Assembly (NCBI RefSeq): GCF_014836905.1
Contig: NZ_JACSPZ010000010.1
Coordinates: 86,700 to 150,699 of the forward strand
Direction of reading: 5' to 3'
DNA: 64,000 nucleotides
Source of the DNA: Solibacillus faecavium
GTDB lineage: Bacteria; Bacillota; Bacilli; Bacillales_A; Planococcaceae
Shown here: piece by piece, positions 24,318-32,774 of the stretch
Layout of the letters: the number at the start of each line of letters is the position of its first letter
Numbering within the stretch: the stretch's first letter is position 1
The notes under the pieces: model-generated
Database searches by the model: none
What the model was told of the DNA's origin: nothing
Seen by the model: the letters and a program-made list of their open reading frames with translations, nothing else
Translations under genes and position numbers: made by a program

Positions 24318-25364
24318 TTACTGGACTAAACGTTCCTCTACTGTAATTTTCCCATTACTAGTTTTCAATTGAATTCTATGTTCTTTCGTTCCATGTGTAT
24401 AATGCGACGTTTTTTCATTATAAATGGAGACAGAACCCCAGGCAGTCGAACTTTCAATTTCAACATTTTCTAACTTTCCTTCTGTGCTCAATAAAATTTG
24501 CCCGTTATCGGATGCAAAATTTAATGGAGATTGCACAGTTTTTAATTGAGCTACAATCCGTCCATTTCGTGACTGTGCTTTAATTTCCCCTACAACATCT
24601 TTCAGTTCTACACGCCCGTTATCAGATTCTAATTGTAGTTGCTGACCGACTACATTCTCTGCAATAATTCGACCATTATTAGAACTTGCTTTTACGTTTT
24701 TAATATTAGTTTCTGTAAGTACAACACGCCCATTAGCAGAATGAGCATCAAGCATCTTCCCTTGAATATGATCTGTTAAAATACGACCGTTATCTGATCT
24801 TAAATAAAATTGCTGTGCGACTGTTTCGGACACCTTAATACGACCACTGTCATTATTAATTGTGAGCTTCTCATATTGTTTTTTCGGCAAATGAATGACC
24901 GTATCTATTGGATTGATTGACCCTACTATCGTTATAAACCAAAAACGGCGAACTTGTTCTTGACGTTTTACGGCAATAAAAAGTGTGTCATTTTTAATTT
25001 CCATCGTTGCTTCTGTTAAGTTGTCCTTATCCTTTGCTTCAATCATTGCCTCACTAGCATCTGTTGGAATAATTAATATGTTCACTCCGTCAGCTTCTAT
25101 CTCTACATTGCGATATGGAATCGTTTCATCATTTTTCATAATGGCCATATTCTCTGTGAAATCCTCTTCATCATATGAGGCAAGAAGTTCTTCGGCTAAC
25201 TCCTTTATATTTCCGAACGATTGAATGATTTCCTCTGTCGTTTTTCCCTCGGCACGACCATTTTCGAAATACTCCTCAAAGTCTCGGCGAATATCCTCCC
25301 GCTCTTGCTGCTGTAATTTTTCTAAATGGTGATCAAGTAAAATTAAAAATTGTTGTTCGTTCAT
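24318..25364 (-). CDS. HAAS (DUF1700)-DUF4097 beta-solenoid protein
   Basis: The 348-residue product has an N-terminal HAAS/DUF1700 helical domain (about 1-70: LDHHLEKLQQQEREDIRRDFEEYFENG). A DUF4097-type repeat region covers about 85-345. The repeats carry the motif DNGRI/SNGRI about every 20 residues (SDNGRILTD, SANGRVVL, SNNGRIIAE, SDNGRVEL, SRNGRIVAQ), as expected for a right-handed beta-helix. No membrane helix is seen between the two domains, unlike many relatives. HAAS domains usually partner with an adjacent PadR regulator. The PadR stop lies one base before this start, so they are one operon. Confidence 0.87.
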   Translation of the reverse strand: MNEQQFLILLDHHLEKLQQQEREDIRRDFEEYFENGRAEGKTTEEIIQSFGNIKELAEELLASYDEEDFTENMAIMKNDETIPYRNVEIEADGVNILIIPTDASEAMIEAKDKDNLTEATMEIKNDTLFIAVKRQEQVRRFWFITIVGSINPIDTVIHLPKKQYEKLTINNDSGRIKVSETVAQQFYLRSDNGRILTDHIQGKMLDAHSANGRVVLTETNIKNVKASSNNGRIIAENVVGQQLQLESDNGRVELKDVVGEIKAQSRNGRIVAQLKTVQSPLNFASDNGQILLSTEGKLENVEIESSTAWGSVSIYNEKTSHYTHGTKEHRIQLKTSNGKITVEERLVQ

Positions 25365-25365
25365 T

Positions 25366-25680
25366 TTATTTGCTCCCTTGAATTAAAGTATTTACACCTG
25401 AAATAAAACTTTCCCATTCATTACGTAAGCTGTTTAGTTGTTCAATGCCTTGTTCGGTAATTTGATAATATTTGCGTGGTGGTCCCTCTGTAGACTCCAT
25501 TAAGTACGTTGTGAAAAGCCCATCTTTTGTGAGCCTTCGCAATAACGGATAGACCGATCCTTCTGAAATTTCTATTTGTGTGGAGATTGCCTGGACAAGC
25601 TCATAACCGTACATATCTTTCTGCTCTAACAAGGCGAGTACACATAAATTCAATACACCTTTTTTAAATTGAGGATTCAC
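25366..25680 (-). CDS. PadR-family transcriptional repressor
   Basis: The 104-residue protein has the PadR winged helix (LNLCVLALLEQKDMYGYELVQAIS, SEGSVYPLLRRLTKDGL, PRKYYQITEQG) and a short C-terminal dimerisation helix. This is the compact class-2 form that senses small molecules. It is the first gene of the HAAS-DUF4097 unit and has a perfect 10-bp-arm operator-like palindrome 33 bases upstream of its start, so it should repress its own operon. The ligand is unknown. Confidence 0.92.
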   Translation of the reverse strand: MNPQFKKGVLNLCVLALLEQKDMYGYELVQAISTQIEISEGSVYPLLRRLTKDGLFTTYLMESTEGPPRKYYQITEQGIEQLNSLRNEWESFISGVNTLIQGSK

Positions 25681-25713
25681 TACTTCACCTCACACCCCAC
25701 TACTATTTTATAT

Positions 25714-25738
25714 ACAGTAGTGTATCAAACACTACTGT
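25714..25738. promoter_or_regulatory. PadR operator candidate
   Basis: ACAGTAGTGT and ACACTACTGT are perfect inverted 10-mers separated by ATCAA. They overlap a minus-strand promoter (TTGCAA, 17 bases, TACACT). Further half-sites (CACTACTA, GGTAGTGTAC) flank the palindrome. Confidence 0.75.
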
Positions 25739-25760
25739 TCATTGCAAGGTAGTGTACAAA

Positions 25761-25800
25761 AAATAATTGTGCTAAGTAAAAAACTTAGCACAACTTTTTT
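25761..25800 (-). terminator. Terminator of the membrane-protein gene
   Basis: TTGTGCTAAGT pairs perfectly with ACTTAGCACAA around AAAAA, and the minus strand continues with TTATTTTTT. The stop codon of the gene at 25799 abuts the stem. Confidence 0.88.
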
Positions 25801-26458
25801 AAAACCTTTTATAAGCTCTATCATTAGAAAAATGGATGGCTGTCCACATCAATGTTGCAATTAAAAATAATTCGAATGCATTTGTAATCGCATCGCTCCC
25901 GATATCGAACGGAACCGCACTGCCGATTGTCATAAAGATGGTTCCGACAAGCATCCACCACCACTTTCTTTTCCAGGCAAGCGTAACTGCAGCAATTAAT
26001 AACGCCACAAGAACAATTAAAATCATGAGCGGTGGTCCTGAGGCGGCTTCGGTTGTACTATAGTTAAGCACCCCATATGACTCTTTTGGTGCGAGTTCAA
26101 GACCGCTTAATTCCATAAAATACTCGACAATCATTGCCACAATCCATAATGCACCAAATGAAAAGGCAACCCATTTTTTATATGCAAATTCAATGTTCGC
26201 TTCTCTCATGACAAGTAATGAAAAAATGATCAAAGTTGGGGTAAAGATTGCGTGAAGCCAGAATCGTCCATAACTTAAATTTTTCAGTAACTCCCCTTCT
26301 CCAAACAAATGCCCTACCGCTAATATTGCATTATCATAAATAAGGGCAAGAATAACAAAAAATATAATAGCCGAAGCTGTTTTTTTATGTTTTGCAATTC
26401 CCCAAATCAAGATAACAATATAAGCTAATGCGAAAAATCCGAAAATGTAAGGATCCAA
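25799..26458 (-). CDS. Polytopic membrane protein of unknown function
   Basis: The 219-residue product has about seven hydrophobic segments, short charged loops and no signal peptide. Notable loop residues include AVGHLFGEGELL near 48 and WLHAIFTPTLI near 68, in which His residues inside membrane segments could bind a cofactor. I recognise no named family. It is transcribed alone from a start with GGAGGAGG upstream and has its own terminator. A sensor or carotenoid-associated role would be guesswork. Confidence 0.75.
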   Translation of the reverse strand: MDPYIFGFFALAYIVILIWGIAKHKKTASAIIFFVILALIYDNAILAVGHLFGEGELLKNLSYGRFWLHAIFTPTLIIFSLLVMREANIEFAYKKWVAFSFGALWIVAMIVEYFMELSGLELAPKESYGVLNYSTTEAASGPPLMILIVLVALLIAAVTLAWKRKWWWMLVGTIFMTIGSAVPFDIGSDAITNAFELFLIATLMWTAIHFSNDRAYKRF

Positions 26459-26577
26459 TTACAATACCTCCTCCTAATTTCAACTCTTTCCTCTTTTACC
26501 CAATTTTATAAAATTTAAAGATTAGAAATGATATCAAGCGGGAAATATTCTCTAGATGATTATAAGGGGGATTATTT

Positions 26578-27789
26578 ATGGAATTACACAACGGTTTATT
26601 GTTTTGGCCTAGTACATTCGTTAAAAAACAACATTCAAACCCACCCATTAAGCCGCATTATGATGCCATCGTAGTTGGCGCCGGTATGAGTGGAGTATTA
26701 ACAGCAAAGGCATTAATGGATGAGGGATTAACCGTAGCCGTACTAGAAAGAAATGAACTCGGCTATGGCAGTACTGCCGCAAATACAGGGCTTCTCCAAT
26801 ATTCAAATGACATTCAGTTACATGAACTGAGCGAATTGATAGGTGAAGAGGATGCCGTACGCTTTTATAAACTTTGCTATGAAGCAGTTGATCAATTAGA
26901 GGAAATAACATCTTCATTACTCGATCAGGCAGATTTTATACGTCGCCCAAGCATTTGTTTTGCAAGTAAAAAGGGCGATGTAAAACTACTGGAAAAAGAG
27001 TGTGAAATGTTGGTTAAACACGGATTTCCTGCTGAGTTTTGGAACGAACTTATCGTAGAAAAGCGGTTGCCTTTTAAAGCGCCAGCTGCATTGTACACGA
27101 ATAATGATGCAGAAGTAAATCCTTATAAACTTGTTGTCTCTTTAGCAGAGCAGCTAATAGATCAAGGAATGGATTTATTTGAAAATACGTTTGCCAATGT
27201 TATTGAAAACGAAGGAAATGAGGTTATACTTCGGACAATGAATGGTGACTTTAAAGCATCCCGCATTGTCTATACAACCGGTTATGAGCGCCTTCCATAC
27301 GGAACAATGGAAGGGGCAGACATTAATCGTTCTTATGCGATTGTTACTGAGCAAAAACCGAGCTTCGAGGGTTGGTATGAAAACGCACTCATTTGGGAAA
27401 CAGCCCGTCCATATTTATATATGAGAAAGACGATGGACAACCGCATTATAATAGGAGGATTGGATGAAAAGAAGGCATCACCTGCCAAACATGAAACAAA
27501 GGTTGATGCAATGGCAAGTAGCCTACTCGATAAACTCCATGAGTTATTACCTAACGAAACCTTTCATGCACCATATAAATATTGTGCATCGTTCGGCGAA
27601 TCATTGGACCACCTACCATTCATTGGGCAACATCCGCAAGAACCAAATCATTATTATTTGCTTGGCTTTGGCGGCAACGGTACGGTTTATAGCATGCTCG
27701 GATCAAAAATTATAGCTGACTTAATCATGAACCGACCTAATGCCGATGCACGTATTGTTACATTAGACCGTAAATATGGTATTAAATAA
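26578..27789 (+). CDS. FAD-dependent oxidoreductase, DAO (glycine/D-amino-acid oxidase) family
   Basis: The 403-residue flavoprotein has the dinucleotide-binding motif YDAIVVGAGMSGVLTAKAL at about 30-48, the GYGSTAANTGLL FAD-contacting loop near 68, and the C-terminal DAO motif FGGNGTVYSMLGSKIIADL near 365. Members oxidise amines or amino acids in the cytoplasm. AAGGGGG precedes the ATG by 8 bases. It is a single-gene unit with a strong terminator. The substrate is not evident; glycine oxidase or a secondary-amine dehydrogenase are options. Confidence 0.87.
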   Translation: MELHNGLLFWPSTFVKKQHSNPPIKPHYDAIVVGAGMSGVLTAKALMDEGLTVAVLERNELGYGSTAANTGLLQYSNDIQLHELSELIGEEDAVRFYKLCYEAVDQLEEITSSLLDQADFIRRPSICFASKKGDVKLLEKECEMLVKHGFPAEFWNELIVEKRLPFKAPAALYTNNDAEVNPYKLVVSLAEQLIDQGMDLFENTFANVIENEGNEVILRTMNGDFKASRIVYTTGYERLPYGTMEGADINRSYAIVTEQKPSFEGWYENALIWETARPYLYMRKTMDNRIIIGGLDEKKASPAKHETKVDAMASSLLDKLHELLPNETFHAPYKYCASFGESLDHLPFIGQHPQEPNHYYLLGFGGNGTVYSMLGSKIIADLIMNRPNADARIVTLDRKYGIK

Positions 27790-27795
27790 ATAACC

Positions 27796-27839
27796 GCCAT
27801 GGTTTGTCTATTAGTTCGCAAAGACATCCATGGCTTTTT
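27796..27839 (+). terminator. Terminator of the FAD oxidoreductase gene
   Basis: GCCATGGTTTGTCT pairs with AGACATCCATGGC (one mismatch), followed by TTTTTATTTT. Confidence 0.88.
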
Positions 27840-27925
27840 ATTTTCAGCTTCCTAAAGTTTCATTGATTAGTATAATTACATCCATTTACAATATAATTAA
27901 TACATTATTTAAGGGGGGAATTATA

Positions 27926-28330
27926 TTGATTTTCAAATCAAAGGTTGATTGGTGGATGGCAGCTATTTTTCTCGCTGTACCTATTTCAATGATTTATGGA
28001 GTAATAACGGAACCTAATGCAATTTTAATGCTAGTTACTACAATTGTAATCGTTTTGTTAGCAACATTATTTTTTGGAACAAAATATATTATCGAGGGTG
28101 AAGAGCTAATTGTATATGGCGGCATTTATAAGAAACGTATTAACATTAAACAAATACGAAGCTTACGCCCATCGAAAAATCCGCTTTCTGCACCCGCAAT
28201 GTCAATAGACCGTATCGAAATTACATATAATACTACTTTTAGTGAGGTCATCCTTGTCTCCCCTAAGGACAAAGAAGGCTTTGTTAAAAGACTGCTCGAA
28301 ATAAACCCAAATATAAAGTTAATTCCATAA
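27926..28330 (+). CDS. PH-domain (DUF1200-type) membrane protein
   Basis: The product of about 134 residues has two N-terminal membrane helices (about 12-30 and 36-55). A bacterial PH domain follows, with the family hallmark IRSLRPSKNPLSAPAMSIDRIEI at about 84-106. I choose the TTG at 27926, because AAGGGGGG lies 8 bases before it; the longer frame from 27830 begins inside the preceding terminator. The PH-like domain faces the cytoplasm. Function is unknown. It is convergent with the GGDEF-EAL gene. Confidence 0.8.
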   Translation: MIFKSKVDWWMAAIFLAVPISMIYGVITEPNAILMLVTTIVIVLLATLFFGTKYIIEGEELIVYGGIYKKRINIKQIRSLRPSKNPLSAPAMSIDRIEITYNTTFSEVILVSPKDKEGFVKRLLEINPNIKLIP

Positions 28331-28339
28331 CTTAAAATA

Positions 28340-28371
28340 CCACGCATGCACAATACATCAACATGCGTGGA
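28340..28371. terminator. Bidirectional hairpin between convergent genes
   Basis: CCACGCATG pairs perfectly with CATGCGTGG around a 13-base loop. T-runs are weak on both sides. Confidence 0.65.
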
Positions 28372-28374
28372 TCG

Positions 28375-30078
28375 TTATACTTGTATGCCCTTTTCAATTA
28401 ATCGTTTTGAAAAATCTTCAATAGTTAATGGTCGGCTGTAATAATAGCCTTGGACAAACTCACAATTAAAATCACGTAGTAGCAATAAGTCTTTATATTC
28501 CTCGACACCTTCTGCAACTATTTTTAAATCGAGTGCCCGCGCTAAAGTAATAATAGCTGCTACCATTGCAACATCCGCTTCATTTTTATACATTTCATGG
28601 ATGAACGAACGATCAATTTTCAACAGGTCTACCGGAAATCTTTTCAAATAGCTCAGTGACGAGTAGCCTGTACCAAAATCATCAATCGCTAATGTAATCC
28701 CCATTTCTTTCAATTGCGTTATTGTGCTTAGTAAATCTGCATTTTGATCTAGAAAACTCATTTCAGTAATTTCTATTTCCAATGAATTCGGAGAAATCTC
28801 ATTGGCTTTTAATATATTTTTCAATCGCTCAATAAAATTTTCTGCTTTTAAGTGGCTTGGTGAAATATTAACAGCCACTCGCATGTTCAAGTTAAATTGT
28901 TCATTCCATATCATAACTTGGCGTCCAGCTTTAGCAATGACCCATTCACTAATATCCGTTATAAAACCAACCTCTTCAGCAAAGGGTATAAATTGGTCCG
29001 GGGCTACAAAGCCAAGTTCATCATCAAACCAGCGAATAAGTGCTTCCATTCCATCAATTTCATTCGTCTGCAAATTTACTTTAGGTTGGTAATATAGTTC
29101 AAATGCCTCGTTAATAATTGCATCATGCAATCTCGTTTCTAATTTCAGCATTTGATTATGTGAAAAACGTTGCTGCTTTTTATACATTACATAGCCTTTA
29201 TTATTGCTTTTCTTCGCTTCATACATCGCAATATCTGCATATTTTAGGATGTCCTGCGCTGACTGACCATGATCGGGGTAATTCACGGCGCCTATGCTAA
29301 TCGATGCATAAAATTTATGATTATTTAAATCAAATTGCCGCTGAAATTGAATTTGGAGATCATCCACAATTTTTTCCAGTAATGTGGGTTCCTTTAAAAT
29401 ACAAACAAACTCATCACCACTTAATCGGTAAAAAGTGACCTCATCACTATTTAAAGTTTTCATGCGTTGAGCTATTTCCACCAAAAAAATATCACCTATA
29501 TGATGACCTAAACCATCATTAATATTTTTAAAGCGATTTACATCGAACAGCATAAGAGTGAACGGGTGATTTTCTACTTCTATCAGTTTATTTAAGTCAT
29601 TTATTAATTGACGGCGATTTTGTAGTCCTGTCAAATCATCATGATGGGCGATATGTATCATTTCTCCGATTTTCTTCCGAGCTGTAATATCTGAACGTAT
29701 AGAAATATATTGATACGGTTTTCCTTTAGAGTTTAAAAAAGGGACAATCGTTGTTTGCACCCAATATATTGATCCATCTTTAGCACAGTTACAAATCTCC
29801 CCATGCCACGTTTGCCCTGAACCAATTGTACGCCACATTTCCTTAAAAAATGTTTTCGGGTGGTAAGCTGAGTTTAACAGTCGGTGGTCCTGTCCAATTA
29901 GCTCATTTCTTTCATATTTAGATATTTCACAAAATCGGTCATTTACCATTGTAATTACACCGCGTTGGTCAGTAACAGCTAAAATGGAGGTTTCGTCTAA
30001 TGCCAATTTTATATTTTGTAATTCTTCTACTGTAAGTTGCATTGAACCTAGGACATTTGTCTCTTCTATTTTAACCAT
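28375..30078 (-). CDS. PAS-GGDEF-EAL cyclic-di-GMP signalling protein
   Basis: The 567-residue cytoplasmic protein joins a PAS domain (about 20-135; DQRGVITMVNDRFCEIS), a GGDEF domain (about 140-300) and an EAL domain (about 315-560). The cyclase signature reads SGDEF instead of GGDEF, with the preceding metal Asp in LMLFDVNRFKNIND present, so cyclase activity is possible but uncertain. The phosphodiesterase keeps EALIRW, the DDFGTGYSSLSYL loop and LKIDRSFI, so c-di-GMP hydrolysis is expected. There is no membrane segment; PAS probably senses a cytoplasmic ligand or redox state. GAGG lies 7 bases before the ATG. Confidence 0.93.
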   Translation of the reverse strand: MVKIEETNVLGSMQLTVEELQNIKLALDETSILAVTDQRGVITMVNDRFCEISKYERNELIGQDHRLLNSAYHPKTFFKEMWRTIGSGQTWHGEICNCAKDGSIYWVQTTIVPFLNSKGKPYQYISIRSDITARKKIGEMIHIAHHDDLTGLQNRRQLINDLNKLIEVENHPFTLMLFDVNRFKNINDGLGHHIGDIFLVEIAQRMKTLNSDEVTFYRLSGDEFVCILKEPTLLEKIVDDLQIQFQRQFDLNNHKFYASISIGAVNYPDHGQSAQDILKYADIAMYEAKKSNNKGYVMYKKQQRFSHNQMLKLETRLHDAIINEAFELYYQPKVNLQTNEIDGMEALIRWFDDELGFVAPDQFIPFAEEVGFITDISEWVIAKAGRQVMIWNEQFNLNMRVAVNISPSHLKAENFIERLKNILKANEISPNSLEIEITEMSFLDQNADLLSTITQLKEMGITLAIDDFGTGYSSLSYLKRFPVDLLKIDRSFIHEMYKNEADVAMVAAIITLARALDLKIVAEGVEEYKDLLLLRDFNCEFVQGYYYSRPLTIEDFSKRLIEKGIQV

Positions 30079-30414
30079 TCCTCCACCTCACATTTAACTT
30101 GTGAATATTTTCTATTACTATATTATATTACCAGTGCCTCTTTAATGAGTTATTATAGTTCTAAATAAACAATATTAATAGTACATATCATTAAATTCGG
30201 CTCATTTTCATTAATCTTTACCTTTTACTCCTATTTTTACAATCTACCACAATTATCTCCTTGCCTATCCATATTATTTTCTATTAGAATGGAAGATTTT
30301 ATAAAATCAATATATTATACACCCTTTAATTTCCTTTTTAGTAAAACTCTATTTATATTTCACTTAATTTTCTGATAAAATAGTATCAACTTAATTATAG
30401 AAAGGATGGTTCGG
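30079..30414. other. AT-rich intergenic region
   Basis: This gap of about 340 bases between divergent genes is very A+T-rich. I see no gene. A GATAAAAT-containing promoter-like stretch lies near 30374-30400, in front of the leader ORF. Confidence 0.5.
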
Positions 30415-30447
30415 ATGAAAAACATGGCAAAGGTGATTGAAAAGTAG
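30415..30447 (+). CDS. Ten-residue leader peptide of the acetyltransferase gene
   Basis: The ORF ATG at 30415 encodes MKNMAKVIEK and stops at TAG 30447. AAAGGA lies 9 bases before the ATG. Its last three codons form one arm of a perfect 10-bp hairpin. It is too short for a functional enzyme but has the size and position of a translational-attenuator leader. Confidence 0.55.
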   Translation: MKNMAKVIEK

Positions 30448-30496
30448 ACACTATGCTCTTTTCAATCTAGTAAGGAAAAGAACAATTGAAAAGAGG
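30435..30496 (+). promoter_or_regulatory. Putative translational attenuator over the GNAT ribosome-binding site
   Basis: Three segments compete. A (GATTGAAAAG, 30435-30444) pairs perfectly with B (CTTTTCAATC, 30458-30467). B also pairs over 11 bases (30456-30466) with C (ATTGAAAAGAG, 30485-30495). C contains the Shine-Dalgarno AAGAGG of the acetyltransferase. B-C hides that site and A-B frees it. A is inside the leader ORF, so leader translation should choose between the two states. Confidence 0.6.
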
Positions 30497-30502
30497 AAAA
30501 CA

Positions 30503-31042
30503 ATGTATAACGATCAAGAATTAACGATTCGACCAATTAATGAAAATGATATGAAACGCTTATGGGAGCTTATTTATAAAGAGGAGCAGCCTGAGTGGAA
30601 AAAGTGGGATGCCCCTTACTATCCGCATAAAGCCAAGCCTTACGAAAACTTCATTCAAACAGGGCGTGAATGGATTGGCGATGATAGCTTTTGGGTTATT
30701 GAAGTAGCTGGTGTCGTACGCGGGATTATTACGTATTATTGGGAGCATAAGCCGTCTAAATGGCTAGAAATCGGCATTGTTTTGCACGAAGCTGGCTCTT
30801 GGGGTAAAGGCCTCGGCACACGCGCATTGAAATTATGGATTGAACATTTATTTGAATCTATGCCACTAGTTCGGGTTGGATTCACCACTTGGTCAGGCAA
30901 TGAACGCATGATGCGGGTCGGTGAAAAACTCGGCATGCAAATGGAAGCGCGCATTCGTAAAGTCCGTTATTATGATGGTCATTATTATGATTCGATTCGT
31001 ATGGGCATTTTACGAGAAGAATGGGAAGCTTTACATCAATAA
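30503..31042 (+). CDS. GNAT-family N-acetyltransferase
   Basis: The 179-residue product is a RimJ/YdaF-type GNAT enzyme that moves an acetyl group from acetyl-CoA to an amine. The pyrophosphate loop is EAGSWGKGLGTRAL near 95-108, and the C-terminal LGMQMEARIRKVRYYDG segment is typical of the group. The true start is the ATG at 30503 with AAGAGG upstream; the open frame to 30437 crosses the attenuator hairpin. The attenuator-like leader suggests inducible expression, as for resistance genes. The M20 hydrolase follows 18 bases after the stop. Confidence 0.87.
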   Translation: MYNDQELTIRPINENDMKRLWELIYKEEQPEWKKWDAPYYPHKAKPYENFIQTGREWIGDDSFWVIEVAGVVRGIITYYWEHKPSKWLEIGIVLHEAGSWGKGLGTRALKLWIEHLFESMPLVRVGFTTWSGNERMMRVGEKLGMQMEARIRKVRYYDGHYYDSIRMGILREEWEALHQ

Positions 31043-31060
31043 AATTTAGGGGTGGATGAG

Positions 31061-32233
31061 ATGAGCATTTCGGAAAAACTTCAGGCAAATCTTGGTGAGA
31101 TGATTGATATTCGAAGACATTTACACATGTATCCTGAGCTTTCTTTTAAAGAAGTAAATACACCAAAACTTATTGCCGAAAAACTCGCTTCATTTGGAAT
31201 TGAAGTGAAAGAAAATGTTGGCGGTAATGGCGTTGTCGGCTTTCTAAAAGGGGCATTTGATGGACCAACCATTGCATTTCGTGCAGATTTTGACGCACTC
31301 CCAATTCAAGATGAAAAAGATGTACCCTACAAATCTAAAATAGAAGGTGTTAGTCATGCATGTGGGCACGACATTCATACTGCTGCACTTCTTGGTTTAG
31401 CCAAAGCACTTGCCGATGCACGTGAAGTTCTACACGGCAATATCGTTTTTATTCACCAGTTTGCAGAAGAAGTTGTTCCCGGTGGTGCAAAGGCTATGGT
31501 AGAGGCAGGTTGTTTGGATGGGGTCGATTACGTATATGGTGCACATGTTGCTTCATGGAGCGAACTCGGTACGGTGCTGTTTTGCGAAGAATATGCGATG
31601 GCCGCTGCAGACTTTTTTGAACTGACAATTCAAGGAAAAGGCGGTCACGGTGCAGCTCCACATGAAACAATTGATCCAATTGTCGCTGCAGCTCAATTTG
31701 TTTTCGGTGTACAGCCGATTGTAAGCCGTAATACTGATCCGATTGAATCGACTGTTATTACCGTTGGAAAAATTGAAAGTGGTACTGTCGGCAATGTCAT
31801 ACCTGATAAAGCCTATTTAACAGGGACAGTACGTACATTCAATCCCGATGTGCGCGATATGGTTGAGCAAAAAATGAATAATTTATGCAGAGCCATTGAA
31901 ATTCAATATGATGCAAAGCTCGATTTCCACTATACACGCGGTTATGATGCAGTTTACAATCATCCCGCTGAAACAGCCGCACTACGTGAAGCAGTAGTAG
32001 TTCATTTACCAGAGCTTGAAGTAATTGATGCCCCGCCTCGTATGGGCGCTGAAGATTTCACGTATTATTTGCAGGAAAAACCAGGTACATTTTTCTTTAT
32101 TGGTGGAGGTAATGACGATATCAATGCTATTTACCCGCATCACCACCCGAAATTTGATGTTGATGAGCAATCTATGTTGCATATTAGTAAAGTCTTTTTA
32201 CAAGCCTTAACACTCCATGGAGTAATCAAATAA
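31061..32233 (+). CDS. M20-family amidohydrolase (N-acyl-amino-acid/amino-acyl deacylase)
   Basis: The 390-residue zinc hydrolase of the M20D family removes acyl groups from amino acids or related amides. The metal ligands are visible in RRHLHMYPELSFKE near 20, the HACGHDIHTAALLG block near 100, the QFAEEVVPGGAKAM Glu pair near 135, and MGAEDFTYYLQEKPG near 330. The dimerisation domain sits in between. The ATG at 31061 has AGGGG 8 bases upstream; an in-frame GTG at 31052 is less likely. It lies 18 bases after the GNAT gene, so they form one transcript: one enzyme acylates and the other deacylates. Confidence 0.92.
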   Translation: MSISEKLQANLGEMIDIRRHLHMYPELSFKEVNTPKLIAEKLASFGIEVKENVGGNGVVGFLKGAFDGPTIAFRADFDALPIQDEKDVPYKSKIEGVSHACGHDIHTAALLGLAKALADAREVLHGNIVFIHQFAEEVVPGGAKAMVEAGCLDGVDYVYGAHVASWSELGTVLFCEEYAMAAADFFELTIQGKGGHGAAPHETIDPIVAAAQFVFGVQPIVSRNTDPIESTVITVGKIESGTVGNVIPDKAYLTGTVRTFNPDVRDMVEQKMNNLCRAIEIQYDAKLDFHYTRGYDAVYNHPAETAALREAVVVHLPELEVIDAPPRMGAEDFTYYLQEKPGTFFFIGGGNDDINAIYPHHHPKFDVDEQSMLHISKVFLQALTLHGVIK

Positions 32234-32243
32234 AAGTTTTTTA

Positions 32244-32276
32244 GGATCTATCTAAGTCTACTTTCCAGATAGATCC
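32244..32276 (+). terminator. Hairpin after the M20 gene
   Basis: GGATCTATCT pairs perfectly with AGATAGATCC. It lacks a T-run, so its terminator strength is uncertain. Confidence 0.5.
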
Positions 32277-32307
32277 TTACTTATTTACCAAAGGAGAGGA
32301 GAGTTGT

Positions 32308-32739
32308 ATGAAGGCTCTTAGAATAGTCGCTTTGCTTTCCATTGTACTTATAGTCATTTTTATCATAACAAATAGCGGTGTGCCTAATGCATCGGTTACT
32401 ACTGATGATAGAAGGGTGACGGTTTTGAAAAGTTCTTATTGTTGGAATGAAATCTGGAGACAGCAATGTGTCGATTACATCTCACCTTCCGAACAGATAA
32501 AAGAAAAGAGGGTAGTTCCAACGGTTGTGGCACCCCAAAGCAAACTTCAAATCAAGTTTAATAAAAAACCAACTGAAGAGATTTCTATATCAGTTTGGAA
32601 CAATGAAAATATCGGTGAAATAGAATTTGTGAATAATACAATTACTGCCCCAAAGGAACGCGGCAATTATATTTATGTTGTTTCCAGTCGTTGGAGTAAA
32701 GGAAGTGCCTCTTATGTGTTTAGTATAGAGGTGAAATAA
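32308..32739 (+). CDS. Predicted secreted or membrane-anchored small protein
   Basis: The 143-residue product has one N-terminal hydrophobic segment (about 5-22, IVALLSIVLIVIFIITN) without a clear cleavage site. A beta-rich outer domain follows, with two cysteines (SYCWNEIWRQQCVDY) that could form a disulfide. The C-terminal NYIYVVSSRWSKGSASYVFSIEVK segment recurs in Bacillus surface proteins of unknown role. A GGAGAGGAG ribosome site and a following terminator support the gene. Confidence 0.7.
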   Translation: MKALRIVALLSIVLIVIFIITNSGVPNASVTTDDRRVTVLKSSYCWNEIWRQQCVDYISPSEQIKEKRVVPTVVAPQSKLQIKFNKKPTEEISISVWNNENIGEIEFVNNTITAPKERGNYIYVVSSRWSKGSASYVFSIEVK

Positions 32740-32745
32740 TTATAC

Positions 32746-32774
32746 AACCACTAACAGTAATCTTGTTGGTGGTT
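32746..32774. terminator. Hairpin between convergent genes
   Basis: AACCACTAACA pairs with TGTTGGTGGTT, followed by TAATTTT on the plus strand. Its right arm touches the stop codon of the convergent GNAT gene. Confidence 0.7.

Noticed and set aside
24318..25364. Possible DNA repeat or CRISPR-like array
   Set aside because: The periodicity is protein-level (NGRI motifs of a beta-solenoid). Repeats are degenerate in DNA and there are no constant repeats with unique spacers.
30437..30502. N-terminal extension of the GNAT protein
   Set aside because: It reads through the attenuator hairpins, and the family start motif begins at the ATG at 30503 behind AAGAGG.
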